Counted from the stretch's first letter, positions 52,143-61,341 are shown. The stretch: DNA of 64,000 bases from BRHc4a sp049323915 (GCA_049323915.1 JBMOPC010000069.1:18575-82574); one strand, 5' to 3'. Numbers and translations are program-made. Notes: generated by a model not told the origin, from the sequence alone.

Positions 52143-53744
52143 TTACCCTTTTTGCCCGACAGTTACCCCGCTGAAGTCGGGATCTGAGCCGCTAAACTTA
52201 AATCCCTGGACATTTTTTCCCGTAACGGCAAACACTTTATCATAGAAAACCGGTATGACCGCCGCATTTTCATTGACGTAATTCCCCAGCCGGGCGAAAG
52301 CCTCTTCCCGCTCCCGGTCGTCGAAGGTGGTCAGGGCTTTTTCGACGACAGCATCCAGCTGCGTATCTGTATAAATGGGAGGGCTGATTGCGCTGCCCTT
52401 TGAACAGAACTGCCAGCCGTAGCGCATGAAAATCCGGCACTCGGGTCCCCCGGCGTAAAAATAGGCCAGGTCAAACTCCCCTTTTTTACGGGCATCGGAA
52501 AAGGCGCTGGACTCAAGAGCCTTGATGTTAACCTGTACACCGACCTTTTTGAACTGGGACTGGACGATTTCCACAACCTGTTTGTCATCCAGTTCCTTGG
52601 CGCTGACGATAATGTCTACCGAAAGCTTCTTGCCTCCTTTTTCCAGAATACCGTCCGGGCCGGGCTTCCAGCCCTGCCGGGCCAGGATTGTTTTAGCCTG
52701 TTCCGGGTCATAGGAATACCATTTCGTATTCTGGGGCTTCGTAAAAGGCAGCACCGGCGAGAGGACGCCGTTCAATGCGGGGTCAATCCACTTCCCCATT
52801 ACCGCCTTGGCCAGGGCCTCCTTGTCCACTGCGTAAGCCAGGGCCTTCCGCACCTCAGGATTTTTAAATGATTCCTTTTTATAGTTAAAAACGAAAGCCC
52901 GGGTGCACGGAATATCCACGCCCACGATACCGTAACCGCTTTCCTCCAGCTGGTTCAGCAGGGAGCGCGGGATGTAGCCGATGCCGCCGTGGATGTTATC
53001 CAGGATCATGCCCAGTTCCCCGGATTTCAGGGCCATCACCCTGGTGTTGGGGTCGGGCACCGGCTTGATCACCAGTTTGGAGAGCTTCGGCTTTTCACCC
53101 CAGTACTTTTCATAGGGCACCAGCTCGACATATTCGCCCTTCTTGTACTCCTTGACCTTCCAGGGGCCGGTGCCGACACACTGCTTCATCTTCCCCGCAG
53201 GGTCGCCGGCAGGCTCCACCGATGTGGGCGGGATGATATCGAGGTGGTACTCCGCCAGGCCGATTAAGGTCTCATATGACGGCCTGCTCATGTGAAACAC
53301 CACGGTATACGGGTCCTTTATTTCAATGGTGGCCTTCTCATCAAAGGAAAGGGGGTGGGTTCCCTTCTGGAATTTGATCCGCTCCAGGGTAAATTTCACG
53401 GCATCAGCGTTGAAAGGGGTGCCGTCGTGAAAGGTAACGCCCTTCTTAAGGCGGAAGGTGATGTCCTTCCCGCCGTTGGCAACTTCCCAGGACTCCGCCA
53501 GCGCCGGCACCAGTTTGCCGTTCCTGAGATAAAGCAACGGTTCCTGTACCGTCCTCCTGATTAACAGATCGGGGTATTTCTCATCCATAACATTAAGGTC
53601 GCCATTTTCCCCGAAACCGACATACCCTATTACCAGTTCCTGGGCATTTGCCTTTGCTCCCCCGGCATTGCCACAGCCTGCCAGGATGGGGGCCAGAAAT
53701 ACCAGGAAAATCAGTCCTGCCAGCACTTTCTTGAAATGATACAT
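52143..53744 (-). CDS. NikA/DppA-like ABC binding lipoprotein (SBP_bac_5) of the NikBCDE-like system
   Basis: 533 residues: lipobox LAGC (about 23), the NikA-like start YVGFGENGDLNVMDEKYPDLLI, LAESWEVANGGKDITFRLKKGVTFHDGTPFNADAVKF and GTGPWKVKEYKKGEYVELV. It lies directly after the second ATPase gene of the transporter (126 bases), so it is the cognate binding protein of that system. Nickel rather than peptide is inferred from the surrounding ZnuABC, DUF4198 and FmdE genes. Confidence 0.88.
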   Translation of the reverse strand: MYHFKKVLAGLIFLVFLAPILAGCGNAGGAKANAQELVIGYVGFGENGDLNVMDEKYPDLLIRRTVQEPLLYLRNGKLVPALAESWEVANGGKDITFRLKKGVTFHDGTPFNADAVKFTLERIKFQKGTHPLSFDEKATIEIKDPYTVVFHMSRPSYETLIGLAEYHLDIIPPTSVEPAGDPAGKMKQCVGTGPWKVKEYKKGEYVELVPYEKYWGEKPKLSKLVIKPVPDPNTRVMALKSGELGMILDNIHGGIGYIPRSLLNQLEESGYGIVGVDIPCTRAFVFNYKKESFKNPEVRKALAYAVDKEALAKAVMGKWIDPALNGVLSPVLPFTKPQNTKWYSYDPEQAKTILARQGWKPGPDGILEKGGKKLSVDIIVSAKELDDKQVVEIVQSQFKKVGVQVNIKALESSAFSDARKKGEFDLAYFYAGGPECRIFMRYGWQFCSKGSAISPPIYTDTQLDAVVEKALTTFDDREREEAFARLGNYVNENAAVIPVFYDKVFAVTGKNVQGFKFSGSDPDFSGVTVGQKG

Positions 53745-53870
53745 TACTTATACCTCCAATTGTTGTAGCAGTTTAACGGGCCAAATTGCAGCCAGCGGGA
53801 GTTCAAAAACGACCGTTTTCCTGCCGGCCACCAGAAACTACCTAAATTTCAAACCTCCAACCTCCGGCCT

Positions 53871-54830
53871 CTAACCTCCTAAATGGCAGGCAACCTGTTG
53901 TTCTGCAGCGGCTGCCGCCAGCGGCGGCTCCTCGATCCTGCATGCCTCAACCGCTCCGGGGCAGCGCGGGTGAAAGCGGCAGCCGGCCGGCGGATTACGC
54001 GGGTCGGGCGGATCGCCTATAAGCGGCGCTTCCGGCAGACGCCGGCCCGGCGAGGCGTCGGGCACTGCCGCCAGCAGGGCGCGGGTGTAAGGGTGCCGGG
54101 CGTCTTTTAAAAGCTGCCCGGTTTGGATCACCTCCACGATCTTGCCCAGGTACATCACCGCCACCCGGTCGGCCAGGTAACTCACCGCCGCCAGGTCGTG
54201 GGAAATAAAGAGATAAGCCAGCCCCAGGCTTTCCTTGAGATCCCGCAAGAGGTTCAAGATCTGCGCCCGGATGGATACGTCCAGACTGGATACCGGCTCA
54301 TCGCATACGATGAGGCTGGGATTTAGCGCCAGGGCGCGGGCAATGCTTACCCGCTGCCGCTGACCGCCGGATAGTTCGTGGGGATAGCTGCCGGCGTACA
54401 GCGGCTCAAGCCCCACCAGCTCCATTAGTTCGCCCACCCGGCGCGATCTTTCTGCTTTTGTCCCCACCCGGTAGTTTAAAAGCGGCTCAGCAATCAGTGA
54501 TCCCACCGGCCAGCGGGGGTCGAGAGAGGCGGTGGGATCCTGGAAGATGATCTGCAAGTGCCGCCTTGCGGCCCGCAGTTCGTTCCCGGAGCAGTTACTG
54601 ATTTCTCTGCCCAGAAAGCGGACACAGCCGGCTGTCGGCTTCTCCAGCCCCACCGCCAGCCGCCCCAGGGTGCTCTTGCCGCAGCCGCTCTCCCCCACCA
54701 GGCCCAGCACTTCTCCCGGTGCCACGGCGAGGATCACCCCGTCCACGGCCCGTACCACCCGGCGGCGCCCGCCGGTCAACCCTCCCGCCGGGTAATGTTT
54801 GACCAGTCCATCTATTTCCAACAAGCTCAC
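53871..54830 (-). CDS. ABC ATPase, NikE/OppF family
   Basis: 319 residues: Walker A GESGCGKSTLG (about 43-53), LSGGQRQRVSIARAL, LIVCDEPVSSLDVSIR, and C-terminal PPAGCRFHPRCPGAVEACRIEEPPL, the metal-independent cysteine motif of dipeptide/oligopeptide/nickel ATPases. Overlaps the preceding ATPase gene by 4 bases. Confidence 0.92.
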   Translation of the reverse strand: MSLLEIDGLVKHYPAGGLTGGRRRVVRAVDGVILAVAPGEVLGLVGESGCGKSTLGRLAVGLEKPTAGCVRFLGREISNCSGNELRAARRHLQIIFQDPTASLDPRWPVGSLIAEPLLNYRVGTKAERSRRVGELMELVGLEPLYAGSYPHELSGGQRQRVSIARALALNPSLIVCDEPVSSLDVSIRAQILNLLRDLKESLGLAYLFISHDLAAVSYLADRVAVMYLGKIVEVIQTGQLLKDARHPYTRALLAAVPDASPGRRLPEAPLIGDPPDPRNPPAGCRFHPRCPGAVEACRIEEPPLAAAAAEQQVACHLGG

Positions 54831-55885
54831 GCCGGTAACACCACCTCCCGGGCCGTGGCCGGCTGCTGGTTAATTAGGCAGGCTCCATCATCTGCCTCTA
54901 TGGACTGATCCTGTAATGCCGCCGCGAACCGGCGGCAGGCCACGGCCCGGCCCGGAGCGAAAGGCAATAATGGCGGCGAAAGCAGCCGGCAACTCACTTC
55001 AGCCGCAGGGCAGCGGGGATGAAAGGCGCAACCGGGCGGCAGATCGAAGATCGAGGGGGGCTGGCCGGGTACAGGCGTCAGCCTGCCGTTGCGTTCCAGC
55101 CGGGGAATCGAAGCAAGCAGGGCCCGGGTATAAGGGTGGGCAGAATCTGCAAAGACGTCATACACCGGGCCGATTTCCACCAGCCTGCCGGCATACATCA
55201 CTGCCACCCGGTCGGCCAGCCCCGCCACCACACCCAGGTCGTGGGTGATGAAGATCACGGCGCTGCCGGCCGCGGAAGTAAGCCGCCTGATCTCTCCCAG
55301 GATCTGGGCCTGGGTGGTAACGTCCAGGGCCGTGGTGGGCTCGTCCGCCACCAGCACTTGCGGCCGCTGGGCCAGCGCTATGGCCAGGAGCACCCGCTGG
55401 CGCTGCCCGCCGGAAAGCTGGTGGGTGTAGCTGCGGTAAGCCCGTTCGGGGGCCGGGATATTAACTTTTTTTAGCAGCCCCAGCGCTTCAGCCCGCGCCC
55501 GTGATCGCGCAAGTTGACAATGTGCCCGGATGGCCTCTTCCACCTGGCATCCCACCCGCAGTACCGGATTGAGCCCGGTAAGCGGGTCCTGCGGCACATA
55601 GGCCAGCATTTTGCCGCGCACTTCCCGCCAGGAAAAATCACCTGCGGCCCGGCCCAGCGGCAGCTGCCGCCCGGACAGGGTAACCTGCCCGTCCACCGCA
55701 GCGTTCCCGTCCAAGAGACCTAACAGCGCCAGTGCCACCGTACTTTTACCGCAGCCGCTCTCCCCCACCAGGCCCAGAATTTCTCCCGGGGCAAGGGTAA
55801 AACTCACCCCGGCCACGGCGGGCGCTGCACTGTCCGCCAACCGGTAGCTAACTGTTAGATTGTTTACCTGGAGCACTAACGCCAC
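54827..55885 (-). CDS. ABC ATPase, NikD/OppD family
   Basis: 352 residues: Walker A GESGCGKSTVALALL, LSGGQRQRVLLAIAL, VLVADEPTTALDVTTQ, and PPGCAFHPRCPAAEVSCR near the C-terminus. A tail of about 50 residues beyond the cysteine motif is poorly conserved. Works as heterodimer with the next gene product. Confidence 0.92.
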   Translation of the reverse strand: MALVLQVNNLTVSYRLADSAAPAVAGVSFTLAPGEILGLVGESGCGKSTVALALLGLLDGNAAVDGQVTLSGRQLPLGRAAGDFSWREVRGKMLAYVPQDPLTGLNPVLRVGCQVEEAIRAHCQLARSRARAEALGLLKKVNIPAPERAYRSYTHQLSGGQRQRVLLAIALAQRPQVLVADEPTTALDVTTQAQILGEIRRLTSAAGSAVIFITHDLGVVAGLADRVAVMYAGRLVEIGPVYDVFADSAHPYTRALLASIPRLERNGRLTPVPGQPPSIFDLPPGCAFHPRCPAAEVSCRLLSPPLLPFAPGRAVACRRFAAALQDQSIEADDGACLINQQPATAREVVLPA

Positions 55886-55943
55886 CTCCTTATGTCGGTC
55901 GTCAGTCGTCAGGCAGCAGTCGTCAGACTGTACAGGACATTCC

Positions 55944-56840
55944 CTACCGCCGCCGGGTGAAGCCGCGCGGGTCCAGCACGTCCCGCAGGCCGTCGCCCAA
56001 CAGGTTGAATGCCAGCACGGCCAGCATGATGGCCAGGCCGGGATAAAGCATCAGGTTGGGCGCCACCTGAAAATAGGGGCGGCTGTCGTTTAACATCGCC
56101 CCCCACTCCGGAGTGGGCGGCTGAACGCCCAGGCCCAGGAAAGACAGTCCCGAAATCCCCAGGATGAGCCAGCCCATGTCGAGCGTGGCCAGCACCACCA
56201 CCGGCCCGATGATATTCGGCAGGATGTGTGTAGAGAGAATGCGCCTGGCAGGGGTACCGCAGGCCCGCGCCGCCAGAACAAATTCCCGCTCCTTGACCTG
56301 CAAAACGAGGCCCCGGATCAGGCGGGCAAAGCGTACCCAGGACACCGCCCCCAGGGCCAGCATGATATTGGTCAGGCTCGGCCCCAGCATACCGGCAATC
56401 ACCAGGGCGAAGATTAGGCGCGGGAAGGCCAGGAGAATATCCACCAGGCGCATCAGCAAGTTGTCTATCCGGCCGCCGCACCAGCCGGCCAGCATGCCGT
56501 AGGGGATGCTGATCCCCATTATGGTTATCAGCACGAGGAAGGAGGTGCTTAAAGATACCCTCGTCCCCCAGATGATCCGGGAAAGGACGCAGCGCCCCAG
56601 ATGGTCGGTGCCGAGGGGATAAACCGTATTGGACGGCAGAAGGCGCTTGCCCAGATCCACCGCCACCGGGTCGTGGGGGGACAGGCAGGGGGCAAAAATG
56701 CCTATCAGGATAAGACCCGCCAGGAGTAAAACCCCCATTACCGCCAGTCGGTCGGCGAAAAGCCTCCTCAGCCAGGCCGGCAGCGATGGAGTAATAAAGC
56801 CGTTTCTTCTGATAACTTCCCGGCTCAGCATATGGTCCAT
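55944..56840 (-). CDS. ABC permease, NikC/DppC family
   Basis: 298-residue permease: GTDHLGRCVLSRIIWGTR near residue 75, coupling motif KEREFVLAARACGTPARRILSTH, and LGISGLSFLGLGVQPPTPEWGAML. Five or six membrane helices. 18 bases after the NikB-like gene and 59 before the ATPase. Confidence 0.92.
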   Translation of the reverse strand: MDHMLSREVIRRNGFITPSLPAWLRRLFADRLAVMGVLLLAGLILIGIFAPCLSPHDPVAVDLGKRLLPSNTVYPLGTDHLGRCVLSRIIWGTRVSLSTSFLVLITIMGISIPYGMLAGWCGGRIDNLLMRLVDILLAFPRLIFALVIAGMLGPSLTNIMLALGAVSWVRFARLIRGLVLQVKEREFVLAARACGTPARRILSTHILPNIIGPVVVLATLDMGWLILGISGLSFLGLGVQPPTPEWGAMLNDSRPYFQVAPNLMLYPGLAIMLAVLAFNLLGDGLRDVLDPRGFTRRR

Positions 56841-56857
56841 GCAAAAAACCTCCTTTC

Positions 56858-57799
56858 CTACGCCTTGTCAGACAGGCGTACCCTCGGGTCAAGCAGGCGG
56901 TAAGAGAGGTCCACCGCCAGATTAACCACCACAAAAACCACCGCCATGAAAAGGGCGTACCCCTGGATCACCGGATAGTCGCGGTTAAAAATGGCGTCCA
57001 GGCAGAACTTGCCCACCCCCGGCCAGGCAAAGATGCTCTCCACGATCACCGTCCCGCCCAAAAGGTGGCCGAAGGAGAGGCCCAGCATGGTGACCACGGG
57101 CAGGAGCGCGTTCTTCAGCGCGTGCCGGCCGATCACCCATTTTTCCGCCAGGCCCTTGGCCCTGGCCACCCGGATGAAGTCCTGCCCCAAAACCTCCAGC
57201 ATGCTGGCCCTTAAAAGCCGGGCGTAGGTGGCGGTCATGCCGAAGGCCAGGGTGATTGCCGGCAGGATCAGGTGATCGATGCCCCCCCGGCCCATTACCG
57301 GCAGGAGGCGGAGCTTGACGGCAAAAATATAGATTAGCACCAGGCCGAGCCAGAAACCAGGCATGGAGGCCCCTGCCAGGGCGCCGAAACGAGTCAGGTG
57401 ATCCACCAGCGCATGCCGGTAAAGGGCGGCCAGTATGCCGAGGGGCAGGGCAAACAGCACCACCAGCGCCATGGCCGCGCACGTCAGCTCCAGGGTGGCC
57501 GGAAAGCGGTAAAGTATTTCTGCAGCCACCGGCTGCCCGGTACGAAACGATTTGCCCAGATCCAGATGTGCGGCATGCCAAAGCCAACGGCCGTACTGAA
57601 TGAATACCGGGTCGTTCAGTCCAAGATCTTCCCGCATCGCCTCCACTGCCTCCCGGGTGGGCTCAACCCCGCCGGCCCGCAGGATCAGCTCGGCCGGATC
57701 CCCGGGGGCCAGGTTGACAAGTCCGAAGGTAATGATGGAAACCCCCAGCATTACCGGAAGAAGATAAAGCAGGCGTTTTAGCAGATATCGTTTGATCAC
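56858..57799 (-). CDS. ABC permease, NikB/DppB family
   Basis: 313-residue permease: GVSIITFGLVNLAPGDPAEL near the start, coupling motif DFIRVARAKGLAEKWVIGRHAL, VIVESIFAWPGVGKFCLDAI and a C-terminal LSYRLLDPRVRL. Start is GTG 57799 with GGGAAGTGG before it; the frame is open a little further. First gene after a terminator, so this transporter may have its own promoter or depend on read-through. Confidence 0.9.
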   Translation of the reverse strand: MIKRYLLKRLLYLLPVMLGVSIITFGLVNLAPGDPAELILRAGGVEPTREAVEAMREDLGLNDPVFIQYGRWLWHAAHLDLGKSFRTGQPVAAEILYRFPATLELTCAAMALVVLFALPLGILAALYRHALVDHLTRFGALAGASMPGFWLGLVLIYIFAVKLRLLPVMGRGGIDHLILPAITLAFGMTATYARLLRASMLEVLGQDFIRVARAKGLAEKWVIGRHALKNALLPVVTMLGLSFGHLLGGTVIVESIFAWPGVGKFCLDAIFNRDYPVIQGYALFMAVVFVVVNLAVDLSYRLLDPRVRLSDKA

Positions 57800-57879
57800 A
57801 ACCACTTCCCGCAAACAGCATTTAAATGTGAGCCACTGTCCTTACCTCTTTCCCCGATTTGCATTTAAAAAGCAAGTAA

Positions 57880-57936
57880 AAAGCCATGTATGCCTTGGGC
57901 CTTGCTTCAGCAAGGCGCCCGGGCCTTCATGGCCGG
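57880..57936 (-). terminator. Terminator between ZnuA-like gene and NikB-like gene (CCATGAAGG family)
   Basis: Minus strand: GGCCATGAAGGCCCGGG, a GCCTTGC/GCAAGGC inner hairpin, then CATGGCTTTTTACTT. It divides the ZnuABC-like part from the NikBCDE-like part of the island. Confidence 0.85.
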
Positions 57937-57963
57937 TTCAGACTGTAATGCATAATACTTTCT

Positions 57964-58842
57964 CTAAATCAAACCAAGCTTCCGGGCATTATCCATCAGC
58001 AGGTCCTGCAAGCTTTTATGGTCCGGGCCGGGAAAGTTGCGCAGTTCCACCCGGGGGCATTTTGCGATATCCGCAATGCCCTGCCCCTGGGGATTGTGGA
58101 AGTTATCAATGATCAGGTCGGGTTTGTGGGCCGCTAATTCTGCCATTTTTGCAGGACTCAACTCCTCCGGCCCAAATTCGGCCACCACCTGGCAGCCAAG
58201 CCACTTGGCGAAAGCCGCCTGGTGTTTTTGTGCCAAAACCCTTTTCCCGGCCACATTTTGCTTTGCGGCCGCCTCCCGGATGGCGGAAACCGCATTATCA
58301 AATTCAGCTTCCCAGGTCTTTTGAGTCTCGATGGTCCCCAGTTTTTCAGCCAGAAGTCGGGTCTGCTTTTTCAGGTTTTCCGGAGTATTGACGGTCACCA
58401 CCTGCATAACCTTATCCTCAGGCGTCTGGGTGGCCTGAAGCATTTTCTTCATAAACGGTTCGTAACCGGCATAAACGATCAGTTTCGCATCCTTCAGCTT
58501 CTCAACGTCACTTGGGCGGAAATCGTACTCGGGCGGGTGCTTGAGTTCGGCAGGCGCTAAAACCGCCACATTGCCGGCTCCGGCGGCTTTGGCCATCAGG
58601 GCCGTCCAGCTGGTTGAAGCAACAACCATGGGTCCGTAACCTTTAGCGGGAGAAGCCGCCTCCTTGCCAGTAGAAGTGGCTGATTGTTTTTTGGAAGTAT
58701 CACACCCGGCCAGCAGAACCGAAAAACTCAGCCCGATTACAATCAACCAGACCACCCATATAGATCTGCTATTCCGTCGATCCACACTTTTTCCTATATC
58801 GCTCTTTCTTTCCATGACAATCAATTTTTCCCACCCTTTCAC
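57964..58842 (-). CDS. ZnuA-like metal-binding lipoprotein (cluster A-I)
   Basis: About 292 residues, lipobox VLLAGC, then PMVVASTSWTALMAKAAGAGNVAVLAP, ELKHPPEYDFRPSDVEKLKDAKLIVYAGYEP and metal-site candidates in the pattern H (HPPEYDF), H (QKHQAAFAKWLG) and D/H (IIDNFHNPQG). The family takes up Zn, Mn or Fe; the fit of the ligand set to Zn is good but not exclusive, and the spacing differs from ZnuA with its histidine-rich loop, which is missing. GTG start at 58842 is uncertain; an ATG at 58815 is possible. Confidence 0.85.
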   Translation of the reverse strand: MKGWEKLIVMERKSDIGKSVDRRNSRSIWVVWLIVIGLSFSVLLAGCDTSKKQSATSTGKEAASPAKGYGPMVVASTSWTALMAKAAGAGNVAVLAPAELKHPPEYDFRPSDVEKLKDAKLIVYAGYEPFMKKMLQATQTPEDKVMQVVTVNTPENLKKQTRLLAEKLGTIETQKTWEAEFDNAVSAIREAAAKQNVAGKRVLAQKHQAAFAKWLGCQVVAEFGPEELSPAKMAELAAHKPDLIIDNFHNPQGQGIADIAKCPRVELRNFPGPDHKSLQDLLMDNARKLGLI

Positions 58843-58864
58843 GAGTTCATTTTCCCGTAATTTT

Positions 58865-59665
58865 TCAGCGTCGGAACAACATGCTGAGTCCCAGAAAACT
58901 CACGCCCACCAGGGTGATGGTGGCGCCGGTGGGCATATCCAGCATCATGGAGATCATAAGCCCCCCGGTGGCAGCCGCAATGCCGAGAATGGACGACAGA
59001 AGGAGTATCTGCAGCAAACTGCGGGACAGGCTCATGGCAGTCATGGCGGGTATCAGTATCAGGGCGTCGATAAGCAATGCGCCGACGACCTTCATGGCTA
59101 CCCCGATAGACAAGCCGGTCAAAAAAAGGAGCCCGTTTTTAATCCTTTTGGCCGGTACGCCCAGCCACTCCGCCTGTTCAGGATCGTAGAACACCAGCTG
59201 GATTTCCCTGAACAGGCAAATATAGCTCAGTAAAATGACGGCTCCCAGGCCGGCGACAGCCCAGAGATCGCCTTGGTTTAAGTTGAGGATGCTGCCGGTA
59301 AAAAGGCCGAACACATCCAGTGCGGGCACACCGGCCTTGTAAAAAAGCACAAAGGCCAGAGCTATTGATCCGGTCATGAAAAAAGCCCCTATGATTCCCG
59401 TATCCAGGCGCAGCCTTTCCGAAAAGGGCCCCAAAAGCAGGGACCCCAGAACAATGGCGGCAGTGGCTCCGGCCAGGGGAGTGGATCCAAAGGCCAAACC
59501 CAGCGCGCCCCCCAGTAGGGCCATGTGCATAAGGGCAAAGCGGATAGTGGTCAGGTTGAGCATTACGATGACCACACCCAGCAAGGAAACCGTTCCACCG
59601 GCTACCAATGCAGCCAGGAAAGCCCTCTGGAAGACCGGAATCTGCAGGTACTCCCCAACGCTCAT
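58865..59665 (-). CDS. ZnuB-like ABC-3 metal permease
   Basis: 266-residue membrane protein with about eight helices of the ABC-3 family: VPALDVFGLFTGSILNLNQ, PEQAEWLGVPAKRIKNGLLFLTG and VGALLIDALILIPAMTA are all characteristic. It overlaps the ATPase gene by 4 bases. Confidence 0.92.
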   Translation of the reverse strand: MSVGEYLQIPVFQRAFLAALVAGGTVSLLGVVIVMLNLTTIRFALMHMALLGGALGLAFGSTPLAGATAAIVLGSLLLGPFSERLRLDTGIIGAFFMTGSIALAFVLFYKAGVPALDVFGLFTGSILNLNQGDLWAVAGLGAVILLSYICLFREIQLVFYDPEQAEWLGVPAKRIKNGLLFLTGLSIGVAMKVVGALLIDALILIPAMTAMSLSRSLLQILLLSSILGIAAATGGLMISMMLDMPTGATITLVGVSFLGLSMLFRR

Positions 59666-60363
59666 GAAACCGCCTCCGATACATCTTCAATGCAGCCCCG
59701 GCGCAGGCGAACAACCCGGTCGGCCAACTGGCGGGCGTATTCTCCGTCATGGCTGATCATCAATATGGTAAGAGGCCATTTTTTCCGGACCTGGTCAATC
59801 AGTTGAGCCAGCACGTCCCGCGAAGCGGCATCCAGGTAGGTGGTGGGCTCGTCCAAAAGCAGGATCAGTGGTTCCCTGACCAGTGCCCGGGCAATTTTCA
59901 CCCGCTGGATCTGCCCCCCGGACAGGGAACGGCAATCCTTGAACCGGAGGTCCTGCAAACCGACGACGTCAAGCATGGCTGCGGTAAGTTCCCGGTCCCG
60001 GGCCGCAGGACGCCGTAAATAGGCGAAGGATTTTCCCCAACGGCCCAGCATGACCGCGTCAAAGACTGAAATGGGGAGCATTCCTTTCCCCTGACTTTGA
60101 GGCACATAGCCGACCTGGGAGCGAACCCAGGCCCCGTCCTCCTTGGTTTTAATTGTGCGGCCCAAGACGCGAATAGTGCCGGCTATGTCCGGCAGCAGGT
60201 ACAGAATCGCTCTGAACAGGGTCGTTTTTCCGGCGCCGTTTTCGCCGAGGATGGCCAGGCACTCCCCTTTTTTCACCGACAGGGAAAGGCTGCGCAAGAC
60301 CCGCTCTTTTCCGTAACCGGCCCCGACCCCGGACAGTGACAGTGCTTCAAAGGCCTGATCCAT
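59662..60363 (-). CDS. ZnuC-like metal ABC ATPase
   Basis: 233-residue ATPase: Walker A GENGAGKTTLF (about 36-46), LSGGQIQRVKIARAL, ILLLDEPTTYLDAASRD, and switch ILMISHDGEYA, typical of ZnuC/MntB. ATG 60363 (MDQAFEALSL) has GGTGAT before it; it overlaps the methyltransferase end by 17 bases. Confidence 0.9.
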   Translation of the reverse strand: MDQAFEALSLSGVGAGYGKERVLRSLSLSVKKGECLAILGENGAGKTTLFRAILYLLPDIAGTIRVLGRTIKTKEDGAWVRSQVGYVPQSQGKGMLPISVFDAVMLGRWGKSFAYLRRPAARDRELTAAMLDVVGLQDLRFKDCRSLSGGQIQRVKIARALVREPLILLLDEPTTYLDAASRDVLAQLIDQVRKKWPLTILMISHDGEYARQLADRVVRLRRGCIEDVSEAVS

Positions 60364-61045
60364 CTCTATCACCATCTACTGGACGGACTGCGGTAATGCG
60401 GTACAGATCCGGGGAATCAACCACGCCGGTTACCGTGAACCCCGCTTCTCTCAGCCTCTCCGCGGCTTCCTCGGCCGGCACCAGCAAATCCATATGCAGT
60501 ATGGAATGGGGGGCGGAGCGGTGCACCTGGTTGATGAACTCCCGCCCGGCGAAGTGGTTAATCACCAGGAGGCCCCCCGGGCGCAACACCCGGAACAGCT
60601 CGGCCAAAGCAGCTTTAGGCTGGTGAAAATGAGGAAAAACGTTATGACATATCACGCGGTCCACTGAAGCCGGTTTCAGGGGCAAGGAATGAACATCCGC
60701 ATGCAGCAGTAATAACTGCGGTCCGGTGGCCGGAATAAAACCCCCGTTTAACTCATTATTAAACTTTGTTTCCAGTATTTTTAACATCTCCCTGGATAAA
60801 TCACAGGCGATCCATTTACTTGGACCTGCGGCCAGCCCCGCCGCCACCAGAATTCCCGTTCCGGCGCCCACGTCCAGGACGGTTTTATCCTTTACGTCAG
60901 CGATTGCAATCAGCTCCCGGATCTTTTCCGGGGGCACCGGGGGAGCCATGCTGTCCCAGTGTGGGGCCATCCTGTCAAAGACCTGCTCGCGCCCGGCATC
61001 AAAAGACTTTCCGGAATCACTCCCAGGAGCTACGCTGTTATCCAT
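60347..61045 (-). CDS. Class I SAM-dependent methyltransferase in the metal island (3)
   Basis: 232 residues: FDRMAPHWDSM, motif I VLDVGAGTGILVAAGL (about 58-73), motif II ACDLSREML, LPLKPASVDRVICHNVFPHF and RPGGLLVINHFAGREFINQ. The HFAGRE string after motif VI is a recurring feature of methyltransferases beside metal ABC genes. First gene behind leader copy E and overlapping the ZnuC-like gene, so it is cotranscribed with the metal transporter. Confidence 0.86.
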   Translation of the reverse strand: MDNSVAPGSDSGKSFDAGREQVFDRMAPHWDSMAPPVPPEKIRELIAIADVKDKTVLDVGAGTGILVAAGLAAGPSKWIACDLSREMLKILETKFNNELNGGFIPATGPQLLLLHADVHSLPLKPASVDRVICHNVFPHFHQPKAALAELFRVLRPGGLLVINHFAGREFINQVHRSAPHSILHMDLLVPAEEAAERLREAGFTVTGVVDSPDLYRITAVRPVDGDRDGSGL

Positions 61046-61249
61046 CTTACACCTCCAGCATTGAAGTCTAAAAAAACAAAAGCCACGGCGACCCTTTATC
61101 CGGTAAAGGATAAAGATCCGGGCCTCCGTGGCCTTGCTTTTTACTCTGGCTTTACCTTAAAGCTGAGCTTCCAGGTTACGACGTCCTTTGATTTTTCACC
61201 GTAAATATAGCTCCTGCCTTCACTGCAGGACTTTGTTAATGGTATTTTA
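61046..61249 (-). ncRNA. Structured leader RNA, copy E (unclassified), upstream of methyltransferase-ZnuCBA
   Basis: Homologous over about 200 bases to the leader at 37.1-37.3 kb: the CCTGC-AGTGAAG-GCAGG hairpin, the AAAAATCAAAGGACGTCGTAA block (read in part here), a CTGG/CCAG element and an intrinsic terminator built on GGCCACGGAGGCCC and GGGTCGCCGTGGC followed by TTTTGTTTTTTT (61074-61135). It ends at the ribosome site GGAGGTG of the methyltransferase. Presumably transcription is attenuated in response to an unknown signal linked to metal. Confidence 0.78.
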
Positions 61250-61272
61250 CCTCTGATCTTAGCAAAGGTCAA
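61244..61272 (-). promoter_or_regulatory. Sigma-A type promoter of leader copy E
   Basis: Minus strand TTGACC (61267-61272), 17-base spacer, TAAAAT (61244-61249), identical in layout to copy D. Confidence 0.8.
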
Positions 61273-61312
61273 CTGCCTTTATGAGTTTTACGGAGTTTGC
61301 TGGAAAAACAGA

Positions 61313-61341
61313 TTGACAAATAAGAAGAATTTTAATACTAT
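61313..61341 (+). promoter_or_regulatory. Promoter of the ArsR-family gene
   Basis: TTGACA (61313-61318), 17-base spacer, TACTAT (61336-61341), about 30 bases before the regulator start codon and divergent from leader copy E. An operator within it is likely but not identified with certainty. Confidence 0.75.

Noticed and set aside
55909..56934. Long open frame covering the NikC-like gene.
   Set aside because: It is a proline/glycine/arginine-rich frame overlapping the clear permease gene at 55944-56840 on the same strand and has no family features.
61046..61249. Assigning the leaders to a known riboswitch class (cobalamin, NiCo, Moco, SAM, c-di-GMP).
   Set aside because: None of the consensus strings of these classes that I know is present; only a covariance-model search could settle it.
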